Source of the DNA: Pedobacter endophyticus
GTDB lineage: Bacteria > Bacteroidota > Bacteroidia > Sphingobacteriales > Sphingobacteriaceae
Direction of reading: 5' to 3'
Assembly: GCF_015679185.1 (NCBI RefSeq)
Contig: NZ_CP064939.1
Span: forward strand, 2,666,001 to 2,730,000
Length of the DNA stretch: 64,000 nt
Made by a program: the position numbers and the translations under genes. Below the pieces are notes generated by a model. The model ran no database searches. It saw only the letters and a program-made list of their open reading frames with translations, and was not told the origin of the DNA. Below are positions 25,546 to 34,918 of the stretch, piece by piece. The number at the start of each line of letters is the position of its first letter. The stretch's first letter is position 1.

Positions 25546-27822
25546 TTACTCTTCGGATGGGAAAAGCGAAGCCAGGACGAGTTTAATCTCGCCAAAAGAA
25601 TAATCCTTGCCCAAAAATTCGCGAATGGTAGCCATCGATTTTGTTTTTTGGCTTTCGGCCGCATCGGCAATATTCTTAATCTTGTTCGGTTTTACCAACT
25701 TGGCAACATCCAATTGCTGCGTAGAAACATAGTAAGCCAAATGCCCTTCAATTGTGCCGACAGAAAACCCACGTTCCGCTGCTATCTCGTCAATGGTCTT
25801 ACCTTGTTCGTAAAGCTCAAAACTGACCAATTTGGTATCTACTTTCGGTTCTTTTTTCTTTTTATCCGCTGCAGATCTGGGCTTAAGCGTAGCACCTTTC
25901 AACTGATTGGCTTTTTTCAGTTGCTCATTCCGCTCAGCTGTATTGAGCAGGGCATCAGTATCTGCTTTGCTAAACTCTCGGCCATTAATCATCGCCAAGA
26001 GCAAGGCTTTGCTCTTGTGCATCTTCTTCAGTTGCTCAAAAACCAAAAGCTCTAACTCCAACAATTCCGTTAAATAGGTTTTAATGCCTTTTTCCTCTTT
26101 TATAGCCTCAATTTGCGCTAAAAACTTATCCGATACGCCCTTAATTAAAGGATTAAAATATTTGACTGCGGCCTCTACCCTTTTAGAAACATTGAACAAG
26201 GTGTGTTCGGTTTGTTGTGCAAAAAGGTTTTTCAGCTGGTTAACAAAAGTATCTGCTGTAGCGGTCAATTGCTGAAATTCTTTATAAAGCTCCATTGTCC
26301 AGCCATCGTAACGCTGTTTAGTCGATTTTGCCTCACTTTTATCAAAAGTTTCCAGATGCTCTTTCAGGTAATACCTAACGATGTTCAAATCAAAGGCTGA
26401 AGTTAAATACGTTCTGGCGAAGTCGAAGCTTTCAGCGCTAATCTGTTCATTCAAAATTTCGGCGGGCTGCTTACTTTGCGCAAAGTAATGAATGTTTTGA
26501 TCTTGCTGTAAGCCGCTTTCGCGCAGGTGCGAGGTTAATACCAAACCGTTTAGCGAGCGCAAGCGAGAAAGCGCCACATAGGCCTGTCCGGGCGCAAAAG
26601 CATCGCCAATATCAATAATGGCCTTATCAAACGTTAAGCCCTGGCTTTTATGAACGGTAATGGCCCAGGCCAATTTAATGGGATATTGTACAAACGAGCC
26701 TGCCACGTTTTCATCAATCTCGTTAGTTACCTCATTTAGCTTGTACTTAACGTTTTCCCACGTATAAGGCGAAATCTGGATAGTTACCCGATCATCTGGC
26801 AGCTCAATTTCAATAAGCTCTTTTTCAATATGATGAACCACACCAATCTTGCCGTTATAATACCGTTTTTCGGCACTCATATCGTTTTTGATGAACATAA
26901 TTTGCGCACCAACCTTAAGTTCGAGGCGCTTATCGTTCGGATAGGCGTATTCATTAAATTCGCCCGTTACCTTGGCATCAAAAAAGTACGATTTGGTTGT
27001 TAGTTGCGCCAACCTTTCGCGGTTAATGGTATCAGCCTTATTGTTATGCGTAGTTAAAGTAATATAATTTTCATCGGGCTTCGGTTTAAAATCTTGCTTG
27101 TAATGTTGCTTCAATAAGGCCGTATCCTCAGCGGTAATCTGGTTGTTTCTCAAATTGTTAAGCAAATCAATAAAAACCTGGTCATCCTGTCGGTAGATCT
27201 TATCCAGTTCAATGTACACCGGCGGATTATTTTGCAGGGCCAGCGCATCAAAAAAGTAAATGCTCTTGTAAAACTTGGCCATCACCTGCCATTCATTGGT
27301 TTTTACAACCGGCGGCAACTGGTGCAAATCGCCTATAAACAAAAGTTGCACGCCACCAAAAGGTACGCCTCGATTGCGCCTGATATAGCGCAACGAAAAA
27401 TCAATCGCATCGAGCATATCCGCACGAAGCATACTCACCTCATCAATCACCAAGAGCTCAAGCTCTTGAATCATGCGCCTTTTATTGGCCTGCATGTTTA
27501 AGTGTTTCACAATGGTACGAGGCGTATTGAAGTTAAACGCAATGGTTTCGCCCATTAACGCAGCACCAGCATCAGGAAAAAAAGCACCAAAGGGCAGTTG
27601 AAACAACGAATGTATGGTGGTACCCGCCGCATTTATGGCCGCAATACCCGTCGGCGCACATATCAGCGCCCTTTTATGCGTCAGCTGAATCAATTTGCGC
27701 AGGAAAGTAGTTTTACCAGTACCCGCCTTTCCGGTTAAAAAAACGTGTTTCGAGGTATAATTAACAAATCTCGCAGCAATTTCTGCGGGTATAGAAGTTT
27801 CTTCTAATTGTTGCATTGGCAA
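25546..27822 (-). CDS. PIF1/RecD-like helicase with C-terminal helix-turn-helix
   Basis: 758 residues. N-terminal superfamily 1 helicase with Walker A GKAGTGKTTFL (about 31-41), ICAPTGIAAINAAGTTIHSLF, Walker B LLVIDEVSMLRADMLD, GVQLLFIGDLHQLPPV, and the late motif AITVHKSQGLTFDKA with YVALSRLRSL. The middle and C-terminal parts are helical, with an HRDC-like segment and a final helix-turn-helix (LYEQGKTIDEIAAERGFSVGTIEGHL). This is the usual Bacteroidota PIF1-like helicase with an HTH tail. It probably acts on replication forks or G-quadruplexes; that is inferred from PIF1. Divergent from the peptide locus. Confidence 0.9.
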   Translation of the reverse strand: MPMQQLEETSIPAEIAARFVNYTSKHVFLTGKAGTGKTTFLRKLIQLTHKRALICAPTGIAAINAAGTTIHSLFQLPFGAFFPDAGAALMGETIAFNFNTPRTIVKHLNMQANKRRMIQELELLVIDEVSMLRADMLDAIDFSLRYIRRNRGVPFGGVQLLFIGDLHQLPPVVKTNEWQVMAKFYKSIYFFDALALQNNPPVYIELDKIYRQDDQVFIDLLNNLRNNQITAEDTALLKQHYKQDFKPKPDENYITLTTHNNKADTINRERLAQLTTKSYFFDAKVTGEFNEYAYPNDKRLELKVGAQIMFIKNDMSAEKRYYNGKIGVVHHIEKELIEIELPDDRVTIQISPYTWENVKYKLNEVTNEIDENVAGSFVQYPIKLAWAITVHKSQGLTFDKAIIDIGDAFAPGQAYVALSRLRSLNGLVLTSHLRESGLQQDQNIHYFAQSKQPAEILNEQISAESFDFARTYLTSAFDLNIVRYYLKEHLETFDKSEAKSTKQRYDGWTMELYKEFQQLTATADTFVNQLKNLFAQQTEHTLFNVSKRVEAAVKYFNPLIKGVSDKFLAQIEAIKEEKGIKTYLTELLELELLVFEQLKKMHKSKALLLAMINGREFSKADTDALLNTAERNEQLKKANQLKGATLKPRSAADKKKKEPKVDTKLVSFELYEQGKTIDEIAAERGFSVGTIEGHLAYYVSTQQLDVAKLVKPNKIKNIADAAESQKTKSMATIREFLGKDYSFGEIKLVLASLFPSEE

Positions 27823-27976
27823 TAAATTTTGGTTCGCTTGGTTTGGAGGGAAAAATTAAAGCTAACCATTTTAGCACAAAAATAGGTATTTTAGAACAAT
27901 TCATTTCGCGTGTCTCGCATACTATAAATAATCCTAAGAATCTCTCAAAACTCATTCGCTTATAGTTCATTTTCTG

Positions 27977-28012
27977 ATTTCAGCACGAAAAAACATCATT
28001 TCAGCACGAAAA
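27977..28012. promoter_or_regulatory. two 15 bp direct repeats at 21 bp period upstream of the GG-leader peptide
   Basis: ATTTCAGCACGAAAA occurs at 27977-27991 and again, identically, at 27998-28012. The 21 bp period is two helical turns. LytTR-family response regulators (AgrA, ComE type) bind direct repeats with this geometry and often control double-glycine peptides. The regulator is not in the window, so the operator call is inference. Confidence 0.55.
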
Positions 28013-28108
28013 GAAAAATTAATGATTTTTTTTTGCAAGTATTGTATAGCAAAAATAACTGGCCAGGAGTTTTTGAATTATTTAATCTTTAATTTAAGAC
28101 AAACTAAA

Positions 28109-28336
28109 ATGGACAATTTGAAATTAGAAACTTACGGTGTTCAACAGTTGAGTACCAGAGAAATGAAAAGGGTTGATGGAGGTGGCTTTTGGGCAGAAGC
28201 ATTAAAAACTGTCGCAATTGACATATTATATGAAGGTGCTAAAGCGCTTGGTAAAGCTGCGGTGGCTGACTGGAATAGCAGGACAGGCGCACCCAGAAAC
28301 ATGACCTCAACCTATGCCAGTAACCCGTATCATTAA
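28109..28336 (+). CDS. small secreted-peptide precursor with double-glycine leader
   Basis: 75 residues starting at the ATG at 28109; an upstream in-frame start at 28022 would only add non-leader sequence. The first 25 residues match the double-glycine leader pattern (LSTREMKRVDGG, Gly24-Gly25), which C39-peptidase ABC exporters cut after GG. The predicted mature peptide is 50 residues, beginning GFWAEALKTVA. It has an amphipathic/small-residue helix (DILYEGAKALGKAAVADW) and a polar tail ending in SNPYH. It contains no Cys. It could be a bacteriocin-like or signalling peptide. No transporter is in the window. A hairpin and a CPBP protease gene follow. Confidence 0.72.
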   Translation: MDNLKLETYGVQQLSTREMKRVDGGGFWAEALKTVAIDILYEGAKALGKAAVADWNSRTGAPRNMTSTYASNPYH

Positions 28337-28340
28337 TTGA

Positions 28341-28368
28341 TTAGCCCAATTTTTTTGGGCTAATTTTT
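28341..28368 (+). terminator. intercistronic terminator/attenuator hairpin
   Basis: Perfect 9 bp stem TTAGCCCAA (28341-28349) / TTGGGCTAA (28355-28363) with a 5-T loop and a following TTTTT. It ends 8 bases before the CPBP start at 28377, so only read-through would express the protease at a lower level than the peptide. Confidence 0.75.
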
Positions 28369-28376
28369 AATTTGAA

Positions 28377-28838
28377 ATGAATATTCCCAAAAGCAATCTC
28401 TTGCTTATATGTGTAGCTTTTGCTTTGATGCTGTTAACCAGTTTGATAATCAATGCAACATTGATGTACTTTTTCAACGTCGACTTACCAGACTATGCAG
28501 GTTATAGCAAATATAACAAGGATGTTTTATACCTGCTATTTAAAATTCTTCTTGCACCAATTCTCGAAACGCTACTTTCTCAAAAATTGTCATACGAACT
28601 GTTTTTGTTCATTACCAAAAAAAGCCAAGCATCGATTTTCTTAAGTTCAATGTTATTTGGCCTTATGCATTATAGTAGTGTCCATCACATGTTTATAGCA
28701 TTTATTTTCGGTTTGATTTTAGGAAATTGCTATGTTATCTCACTCAATAAAAATAATAAAACTGCGTTTTGGAATACTTGCGCAGTCCATTCCCTCTGGA
28801 ATCTCTTTTCTTCCTGCATCATCTTGTTGTTTAATTAA
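28377..28838 (+). CDS. CPBP-family intramembrane protease (Abi/Rce1-like)
   Basis: 153 residues with about four membrane helices. The CPBP motifs are in order: ETLLSQ (Glu64 to Gln69, a variant of EExxxR), FGLMH (His98) and HSLWN (His138, Asn142). These are the metal-binding and catalytic positions of the glutamic/metallo intramembrane proteases. In bacteriocin loci CPBP proteins serve in immunity or in peptide maturation; either fits the preceding GG-leader gene. It is short for the family (usually 200 or more), retaining little beyond the core. Confidence 0.8.
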   Translation: MNIPKSNLLLICVAFALMLLTSLIINATLMYFFNVDLPDYAGYSKYNKDVLYLLFKILLAPILETLLSQKLSYELFLFITKKSQASIFLSSMLFGLMHYSSVHHMFIAFIFGLILGNCYVISLNKNNKTAFWNTCAVHSLWNLFSSCIILLFN

Positions 28839-28919
28839 AGTGGTTACAACAAAGGCGCATTCAGAACTCGCTCGCTTAACCGATTCAAACAGTTAAACCA
28901 AATCCTTGATCAATTTTCT

Positions 28920-28927
28920 TATCTTTG
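28920..28927 (+). promoter_or_regulatory. candidate -7 box (TATCTTTG) of the prfC transcript
   Basis: Perfect TAnnTTTG, 88 bases before the prfC ATG and 7 bases before a short upstream ORF. Confidence 0.55.
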
Positions 28928-28934
28928 CAGCCTG

Positions 28935-28979
28935 ATGAAACAAAACTACGCCAATCTTATTGCAGTTAAATTCCTTTAA
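28935..28979 (+). other. candidate 14-codon leader ORF upstream of prfC
   Basis: Reads MKQNYANLIAVKFL then TAA. It begins just after a perfect -7 box. GATGAAAC at its start (28934-28941) is complementary to GTTTCATC at 28984-28991, so its start can be folded into a hairpin. Whether it is translated is unknown. Confidence 0.35.
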
Positions 28980-29015
28980 CCGGGTTTCATCGTCCTCTTT
29001 TATCCAAATTTTATT

Positions 29016-30608
29016 ATGCTTAACCCCGAAATAGAAAAACGTAAAACCTTTGCCATTATTAGTCACCCCGATGCGGGCAAAACCACTTTAACAGAAAAAT
29101 TTCTGCTGTTTGGTGGTGCCATCAACACGGCGGGTGCGGTAAAACGTAACAAGGCCAACCAGAGCAATACTTCCGATTTTATGGAAATCGAAAAACAGCG
29201 TGGTATCTCGGTGGCCACTTCTGTAATGGGTTTTGAATACAGTGGGAAACGCATTAACATTTTGGACACGCCAGGTCACAAAGATTTCGCCGAAGATACG
29301 TATCGTACCTTATCGGCCGTAGATAGCGTAATTTTAGTGGTTGATTGTGTTAAAGGCGTAGAGGAACAGACGGAAAAACTGATGTCAGTTTGCCGCATGC
29401 GTAACACGCCGGTAATTATTTTCATCAACAAAATGGATCGCGAAGGTAAAGAAGCTTACGATCTGCTGGATGAAATTGAAGAGAAACTCAATATTAGTCT
29501 ATGCCCGCTTTCTTGGCCAATTGGGCAAGGCCATACGTTTAAAGGCGTCTACAGCATTTATAACAAGCATTTAAATCTATTTAATTCTGATAAAACCAAG
29601 GTAACCGATTCGGTTGTAGCTGCGAGCGATTTAAACGACCCGACATTATTGAACTACCTAAAGGAAAACGAAATCAACAATTTGAAAGATGATGTTGAGC
29701 TTGTTGATGGGATTTATGGTAAAATTGATAAGGATTTGTATACCGATGGTTTGGTTGCGCCGGTTTTTTTCGGAAGTGCCATCAACAATTTTGGTATAAA
29801 GGAATTGTTAGATACGTTTATCTATATCGCTCCGAGCCCTCGCCACAGGGAAGCCGAAGAACGCGACGTTTTGGTAGAGGAAAAGAACTTCACTGGTTTC
29901 GTATTTAAGATACACGCCAATTTAGATCCAAAACACCGCGATCGGATTGCCTTTTTGCGCATTTGCTCGGGTAAATTTGAGCGGAATAAATTTTATTATC
30001 ACACCCGTCAGGATAAGAAACTAAAGTTCTCCAATCCCATGGATTTCATGGCCAATGAGAAGAGCATCGTAGAAGAAGCTTGGCCGGGCGATGTAGTTGG
30101 CCTCTACGATAGTGGTAACTTTAAAATTGGCGACACTTTAACTGAGGGCGAAAAGTTGCAGTTTAAGGGAATTCCGAGTTTCTCGCCATCTATTTTTAAG
30201 GAAGTAGAAAACATGGACCCGATGCGTACCAAGCAATTAGAAAAAGGTATTGAACAATTAACCGATGAAGGTGTTGCGCAATTATTTGTGATGCAACCCG
30301 GAAACAGAAAGGTAATTGGAGCAGTTGGTGAGCTACAGTTTGAAGTGATTAACTTCCGCTTAGAGCATGAATATGGCGCAAAATGTCGTTTCCGTACGCT
30401 AAGCTACACCCGTTCGAGTTGGGTAACATCTAGCGATAAAAAGAAACTGGACGAGTTTGTGAAACGTAAGCAGCAACATATTGGCTTTGATAAGGAGGCG
30501 AATCCGGTTTATCTATCAGATAGCGATTACATGATTAATTTAACCAAACAAGATTACCCGGATATCGATTTCCATAAAACCAGCGAGTTTAAGACTTCAA
30601 ACCCCTAA
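29016..30608 (+). CDS. prfC: peptide chain release factor 3
   Basis: RF3 is the GTPase that removes RF1/RF2 from the ribosome after termination and takes part in post-peptidyl-transfer quality control. The 530-residue protein has the G-domain motifs [15 protein letters not shown] (G1), RGISVATSV (G2), DTPGHKDF (G3) and NKMDR (G4). RF3-typical domains II and III follow ([33 protein letters not shown]). Length is normal. It may be controlled by a short leader ORF upstream. Confidence 0.96.
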   Translation: MLNPEIEKRKTFAIISHPDAGKTTLTEKFLLFGGAINTAGAVKRNKANQSNTSDFMEIEKQRGISVATSVMGFEYSGKRINILDTPGHKDFAEDTYRTLSAVDSVILVVDCVKGVEEQTEKLMSVCRMRNTPVIIFINKMDREGKEAYDLLDEIEEKLNISLCPLSWPIGQGHTFKGVYSIYNKHLNLFNSDKTKVTDSVVAASDLNDPTLLNYLKENEINNLKDDVELVDGIYGKIDKDLYTDGLVAPVFFGSAINNFGIKELLDTFIYIAPSPRHREAEERDVLVEEKNFTGFVFKIHANLDPKHRDRIAFLRICSGKFERNKFYYHTRQDKKLKFSNPMDFMANEKSIVEEAWPGDVVGLYDSGNFKIGDTLTEGEKLQFKGIPSFSPSIFKEVENMDPMRTKQLEKGIEQLTDEGVAQLFVMQPGNRKVIGAVGELQFEVINFRLEHEYGAKCRFRTLSYTRSSWVTSSDKKKLDEFVKRKQQHIGFDKEANPVYLSDSDYMINLTKQDYPDIDFHKTSEFKTSNP

Positions 30609-31281
30609 AAGTGGCTTTGAATAGTAATAGCGCTTTTAAGCATTTAGACAAGTCTTTCGACTACTTGCCCCGACTTTTCGGGAGGCTACCGTTGAAGTTA
30701 TCTTGTAAAACACTAATAAACGAACCAACAAGCTAACCACCCCCCCCAACCCCTCCTAAATTAGGAGGGGAGTAGCAATTGCACAACCATTTGACCTCGA
30801 AAATCATCAAAGTCAGCACTGTCCGACTCCCCTCCTTCTTTTCAAGGTGGGGCAAGTCCCAAAGGCATCCCTTTGGACGGTAGTTGTTTTTAACGTCACT
30901 CATACTGATTTTTATGCAATAAATTGAGACTACCATTGACGTTTTTTGGCAGCTAACTGAAATACAGCGGTTTAATTTACGGGCTAGCTAAATGAGTGGA
31001 ACGCCAACTATGAACTATCGTCATCCTCAGCTTGACTGGGGATCTTAATGCTAAGGCTCCTGCTCTCGCTTTAAGATTCCCGCCTGCGCGGGAAAGACGA
31101 CCTTGAATAATTAACGTCACTCATGTTGATTTTTTCCTGAAAAATTACCCCTCAGGATGACAAGTCTCTATTTATGATACAGCCTCTTTTTATTTCCGTC
31201 ATCTTGCCTTCAATAATTGTAGTGTCATTCATTTAAACCATCTTCAGCTAAACAGCGTTGTTTCAAGTAGAACGTTTAAAA
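30609..31281. repeat. gene-free gap with several dispersed repeat families
   Basis: Holds a C-rich palindromic element (about 30738-30773: CCCCTCCTAAATTAGGAGGGG core), a related G/C-rich stretch at about 30826-30850, and an inverted composite repeat at 31019-31102. The core element belongs to the same type found inside argC and argF'. No gene seen. Confidence 0.7.
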
Positions 31282-32706
31282 ATGAAAACAGACATATCAG
31301 GAAAAGACCTTTTGGAAATAGGCTTCACCGAAGGGAAAATATTAGGCTTAGCACTAGATATCTTAAAAGATAATTTCGAAGATGTTGAAGAAGACGAGCT
31401 GTTGGCCTTGTTCAAAAAAGTAAAAGATTATCCAGAGAGTTTTTTAGATGACGAAGTGTTGAGCCAATTGGCAACGGCGCTTATTGAAGATGCCAAGCCG
31501 AAATCGGATGGTACGATTAAACTGGTCGAAAATGCTGAGGATTACTCCATTTTCGGCGTCGATTATATTGAAGAAGGTGCAAGGAAGCAAATGGACATCG
31601 CCATGAAGCTGCCGGTTTCCGTAGCGGGCGCACTAATGCCCGATGCACACCAAGGCTATGGTTTGCCAATCGGTGGTGTGTTAGCCACTCGAAATGCCAT
31701 TATCCCCTACGGCGTTGGGGTAGATATTGGTTGTAGAATGGCCTTGAGTATCTTCGATATTCCCGAAAAGCATTATTTCGGGAAAGATGCCATGTACAAA
31801 CGCGAATTAATTGCTTTTACCAAGTTTGGTGCAGGGCAAAATTTTAAGGGAAATGAAAAAGCCGACCACGAAGTTTTGGAAAATGACGCCTTCAATTCGA
31901 CACCACTTCTTCGGAATTTACACGGAAAGGCTTGGGCGCAACTGGGTACTTCGGGCGGCGGAAATCATTTTGTAGAATGGGGAATTATTGAATTCGCTGA
32001 GCGAGATGAGACGCTAAAGATCGATAAAGGACGTTATGTGGCGCTATTGACGCATTCGGGTTCTCGTGGCTTTGGCGCCACCATTGCCGGGCATTACACC
32101 AAACTGGCGAAAAAAATCTGTAAACTCCCGAAAGAGGCTTTGAATTTGGCGTATCTGGATTTAAATTCTGCTGAGGGACAGGAATATTGGATTGCCATGA
32201 ACCTGGCCGGCGATTATGCTTCCGCTTGCCACGAGGTGATCCATAAACGCTTAACTAAAGCCATTGGCGCAAAGGTTTTGGCCAAAGTAGAGAACCATCA
32301 TAATTTTGCTTGGAAAGAAATGCTTGATGGAGAAGAGGTAATTGTTCATCGAAAAGGTGCTACACCTGCTGGAAAGGGCGTAATGGGCATAATTCCGGGG
32401 AGTATGACAGCACCCGGTTTTCTGGTTAGGGGAAAGGGCGAAACCAATGCCATTAACTCGGCATCGCATGGCGCAGGTAGGCAAATGAGTCGTACCAAAG
32501 CCATTCAAAGCATTACCCGCTCTGAAATGAAAGCCATTTTGAAAGACCACAATGTTACGCTAATTGGAGCTGGCTTAGATGAAGCGCCAATGGCTTATAA
32601 AGACATTAATAAAGTAATGGCTGCACAAACCGAATTGGTTAATGTTGTTGCCAAGTTTGAACCGAAAATGGTGCGCATGGCTGATGATGGAAGTAGGGAG
32701 GATTGA
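31282..32706 (+). CDS. rtcB: RtcB-family RNA ligase
   Basis: RtcB joins 2',3'-cyclic phosphate and 5'-OH RNA ends using GTP and Mn. About 474 residues from the ATG at 31282; a TTG eight codons upstream is possible but adds nothing conserved. Metal-site motifs are visible: MPDAHQGYG, GVGVDIGCRM (Cys ligand), GTSGGGNHFVEWG and LTHSGSRGFG. The HNFAWKE segment and the SHGAGRQMSRTKA motif, whose His is guanylylated, follow. No archease gene is near. Likely roles are RNA repair or tRNA restoration. Confidence 0.93.
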   Translation: MKTDISGKDLLEIGFTEGKILGLALDILKDNFEDVEEDELLALFKKVKDYPESFLDDEVLSQLATALIEDAKPKSDGTIKLVENAEDYSIFGVDYIEEGARKQMDIAMKLPVSVAGALMPDAHQGYGLPIGGVLATRNAIIPYGVGVDIGCRMALSIFDIPEKHYFGKDAMYKRELIAFTKFGAGQNFKGNEKADHEVLENDAFNSTPLLRNLHGKAWAQLGTSGGGNHFVEWGIIEFAERDETLKIDKGRYVALLTHSGSRGFGATIAGHYTKLAKKICKLPKEALNLAYLDLNSAEGQEYWIAMNLAGDYASACHEVIHKRLTKAIGAKVLAKVENHHNFAWKEMLDGEEVIVHRKGATPAGKGVMGIIPGSMTAPGFLVRGKGETNAINSASHGAGRQMSRTKAIQSITRSEMKAILKDHNVTLIGAGLDEAPMAYKDINKVMAAQTELVNVVAKFEPKMVRMADDGSRED

Positions 32707-33654
32707 GTTCGGAGTCTTGAGTCGTTAGTCAGGAGTGAGTGACGTTAATTTTCCCAGTCGTCTTTCCCGCGCAGGCGGTCCCGAAGCTTCGGGATTAAAG
32801 CCATAGCATTAAGATCCCCCAGTAAAGCTACCAATGACAGATTTAAAATTTGCTCGTCTTTTCGACTGTAGCGCAGCGGAACGGAGAAATCTTTGAAGCA
32901 TTTTTTCGATGCGGAGTTCAAAGATTTCTCCGCTTCGGTCGAAATGACGATTCGCCGAAAAAACTTGTCATCAAAACTCCTTTGTTTTTGCAAAACTAAA
33001 CTCTGAGGATGACGACCGTTGATAGTTGACGTTCCATCCATTTGACTAACTTACAGATGAATGACTGTAATCCAATATATTACTAAATATCCCCAATGGT
33101 AGTTGTAATTTATTGCATAAAAATCAATGCAAGTGACGTCGTTCTCAAAGAATGCTTCTAGTAAGCTTCGTCATTTCGAGCGCAGCCGAGAAATCTTTAT
33201 TCCAAGGTCCAAAGATTTCTCCTCCCTGGGAGCTCCCTTAGAGCACTTCGGTCGAATCCGATGCTATCGGATGACGATTTTATGGTATTTAAGGCAAACG
33301 TTAATGGTAGGCTCGAAGCCTTTGTAACCTACTTCTACAGAACTCGCCCACTCAACGTCATTCAGTTAAGGATAAAATTCTAGAACATTGTCACCCTGAG
33401 CGGAGTCGAAGGGCAGATGTTAATGGTTTTATCCAATAAGAGAAGTCTTCGACTCCGCTCAGAATGACACCGAGCAGGCTTAACTAAACAACATTGACCG
33501 TCCGCTTTTGAACAGTGGATAGTTGACGTTTGCGTTTCATCGCTTGGAGATCCTTCGTTATACTCAGGATGACATCGTTAAAACCCATCATGACAAGCAT
33601 AACAAATATTCACAGCAGCTTGAAGGAGCCAACTTGGAGTGCCAAAGCAACTGA
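32707..33654. repeat. 950-base gene-free gap densely packed with repeats
   Basis: Contains the composite repeat (32757-32840), 'GAGAAATCTTTGAA'-type segments in both orientations (about 32870-32945 and 33166-33250), and 'GAGCGGAGTCGAAG'-type segments in both orientations (about 33393-33475). Short ORFs here are translated repeats. No gene. Confidence 0.75.
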
Positions 33655-34908
33655 TTATTTCAACTTGCTCAAAGCCGATTTAATTCTCGGCATCATATCT
33701 TTAATATCTTGGAGTGTACAAGCCCCAACCGAAGCCCTGAACCAAGGCATGCTGTGCTCGTTTCCAAAAGCCGAAAATGGCACCAATGCAGCTCCGGCTT
33801 CCTTTATTAAGTAAAAATTCACATCTGCGCTATCCTTTAACACATTCCCGTCTTCCGTTGTCTTTCCGATGTAATCAATTTTAATGGTTAAATAAATTGC
33901 GCCCATTGGCTCAACAGCATCAACATTGAAGCCTTCGTTTTTCAGTTCATTAAAACCGTTATAAAGCGCATTTAAACTATCTTGAATCTGCCCTTTGAAA
34001 CTGGTCAAAAAAGCATCAACCTGTACTTTATCGCTAAAGTAGTTTGCCATGGCCATTTGCTCGGCCTTTGGTGCCCAAGCACCCATGTGGCCAACCAAAG
34101 CTTTCATTCTGTTAATAATATCCTCAGGACCAAAGCCCCAACCTACACGCACACCAGTTGCAGCTAAACACTTCGAACTGCCATCTACAAAAACGGTAAA
34201 TTCACGCATCGCCGGACGTAAAGAAACTGGATTTACATGGGCTTTACCAAAGGTTAAAAGCGAATAAATCTGATCGTACATCAAATACAAAGGTTTTTCA
34301 TCAGCACCACGAGATTCATTTTCTTCTAAAATTACATCGCAAATTTCCGCCAGCGAATCAGCATCAAACATGGTTCCTGTTGGGTTTAACGGCGAACACA
34401 AAGCCAACATTGTGGCTCCTTTTAAATGCGGTTTCAACTGCGCCGCGGTGGGCATAAAATTGTGTGCTGCATCTGTTTCTACCGCAATGGCTTTAGCAGA
34501 AGTTAAGTGGCAATAGTGGTTATTGTTCCAAGATGGTGCAGGAAAAACAACGGTATCACCTGGGTCGATTAACGCTAAATAAGTTGCGTAAATCAACGGA
34601 CGTGAACCGCCTGAAACCAAAATACTATTGGTATTGTACTCCAATCCGAATCTGTCTTTCAACAATTCAGAAACCGTTTCCCTCAGCGGAAGAACGCCAT
34701 CTGCAGGCGGGTAATTAGTTTGATTGGCATTGTAGGCATCGACAATTCCAGCTTTTAATTCTGTTGGAATTGGGTAAATGTTTGCGTCGAAATCGCCGAT
34801 TGTTAAGTTAGCAATAGATGCGCCTTTGCGCTTCATTTCGTTAACTTCGTTACCAATTTTTATAATCTCTGAGCCAATTAATGAGCTGGCCAATACTGAA
34901 ACTTTCAT
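33655..34908 (-). CDS. class I/II aminotransferase (aspartate aminotransferase-like)
   Basis: 417 residues with the PLP-dependent fold type I pattern: SGGSRPLIYATYLALIDPGD, APSWNNNHY, the substrate/PLP contact SPLNPTG, MYDQIY, and the Schiff-base Lys in SSKCLAATGVRVGW. FRASVGA near the end supplies the substrate-carboxylate Arg. The exact substrate is not decidable. It is the last gene of the long minus-strand run, 10 bases after the Fic remnant. Confidence 0.85.
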   Translation of the reverse strand: MKVSVLASSLIGSEIIKIGNEVNEMKRKGASIANLTIGDFDANIYPIPTELKAGIVDAYNANQTNYPPADGVLPLRETVSELLKDRFGLEYNTNSILVSGGSRPLIYATYLALIDPGDTVVFPAPSWNNNHYCHLTSAKAIAVETDAAHNFMPTAAQLKPHLKGATMLALCSPLNPTGTMFDADSLAEICDVILEENESRGADEKPLYLMYDQIYSLLTFGKAHVNPVSLRPAMREFTVFVDGSSKCLAATGVRVGWGFGPEDIINRMKALVGHMGAWAPKAEQMAMANYFSDKVQVDAFLTSFKGQIQDSLNALYNGFNELKNEGFNVDAVEPMGAIYLTIKIDYIGKTTEDGNVLKDSADVNFYLIKEAGAALVPFSAFGNEHSMPWFRASVGACTLQDIKDMMPRIKSALSKLK

Positions 34909-34918
34909 TTATTTATCT

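Noticed and set aside
30733..30936. 67-codon minus-strand ORF after prfC
   Set aside because: Glycine/proline-rich reading of the palindromic element; non-coding.
32745..33327. Short ORFs in the gap after rtcB
   Set aside because: All are translated copies of dispersed repeats.
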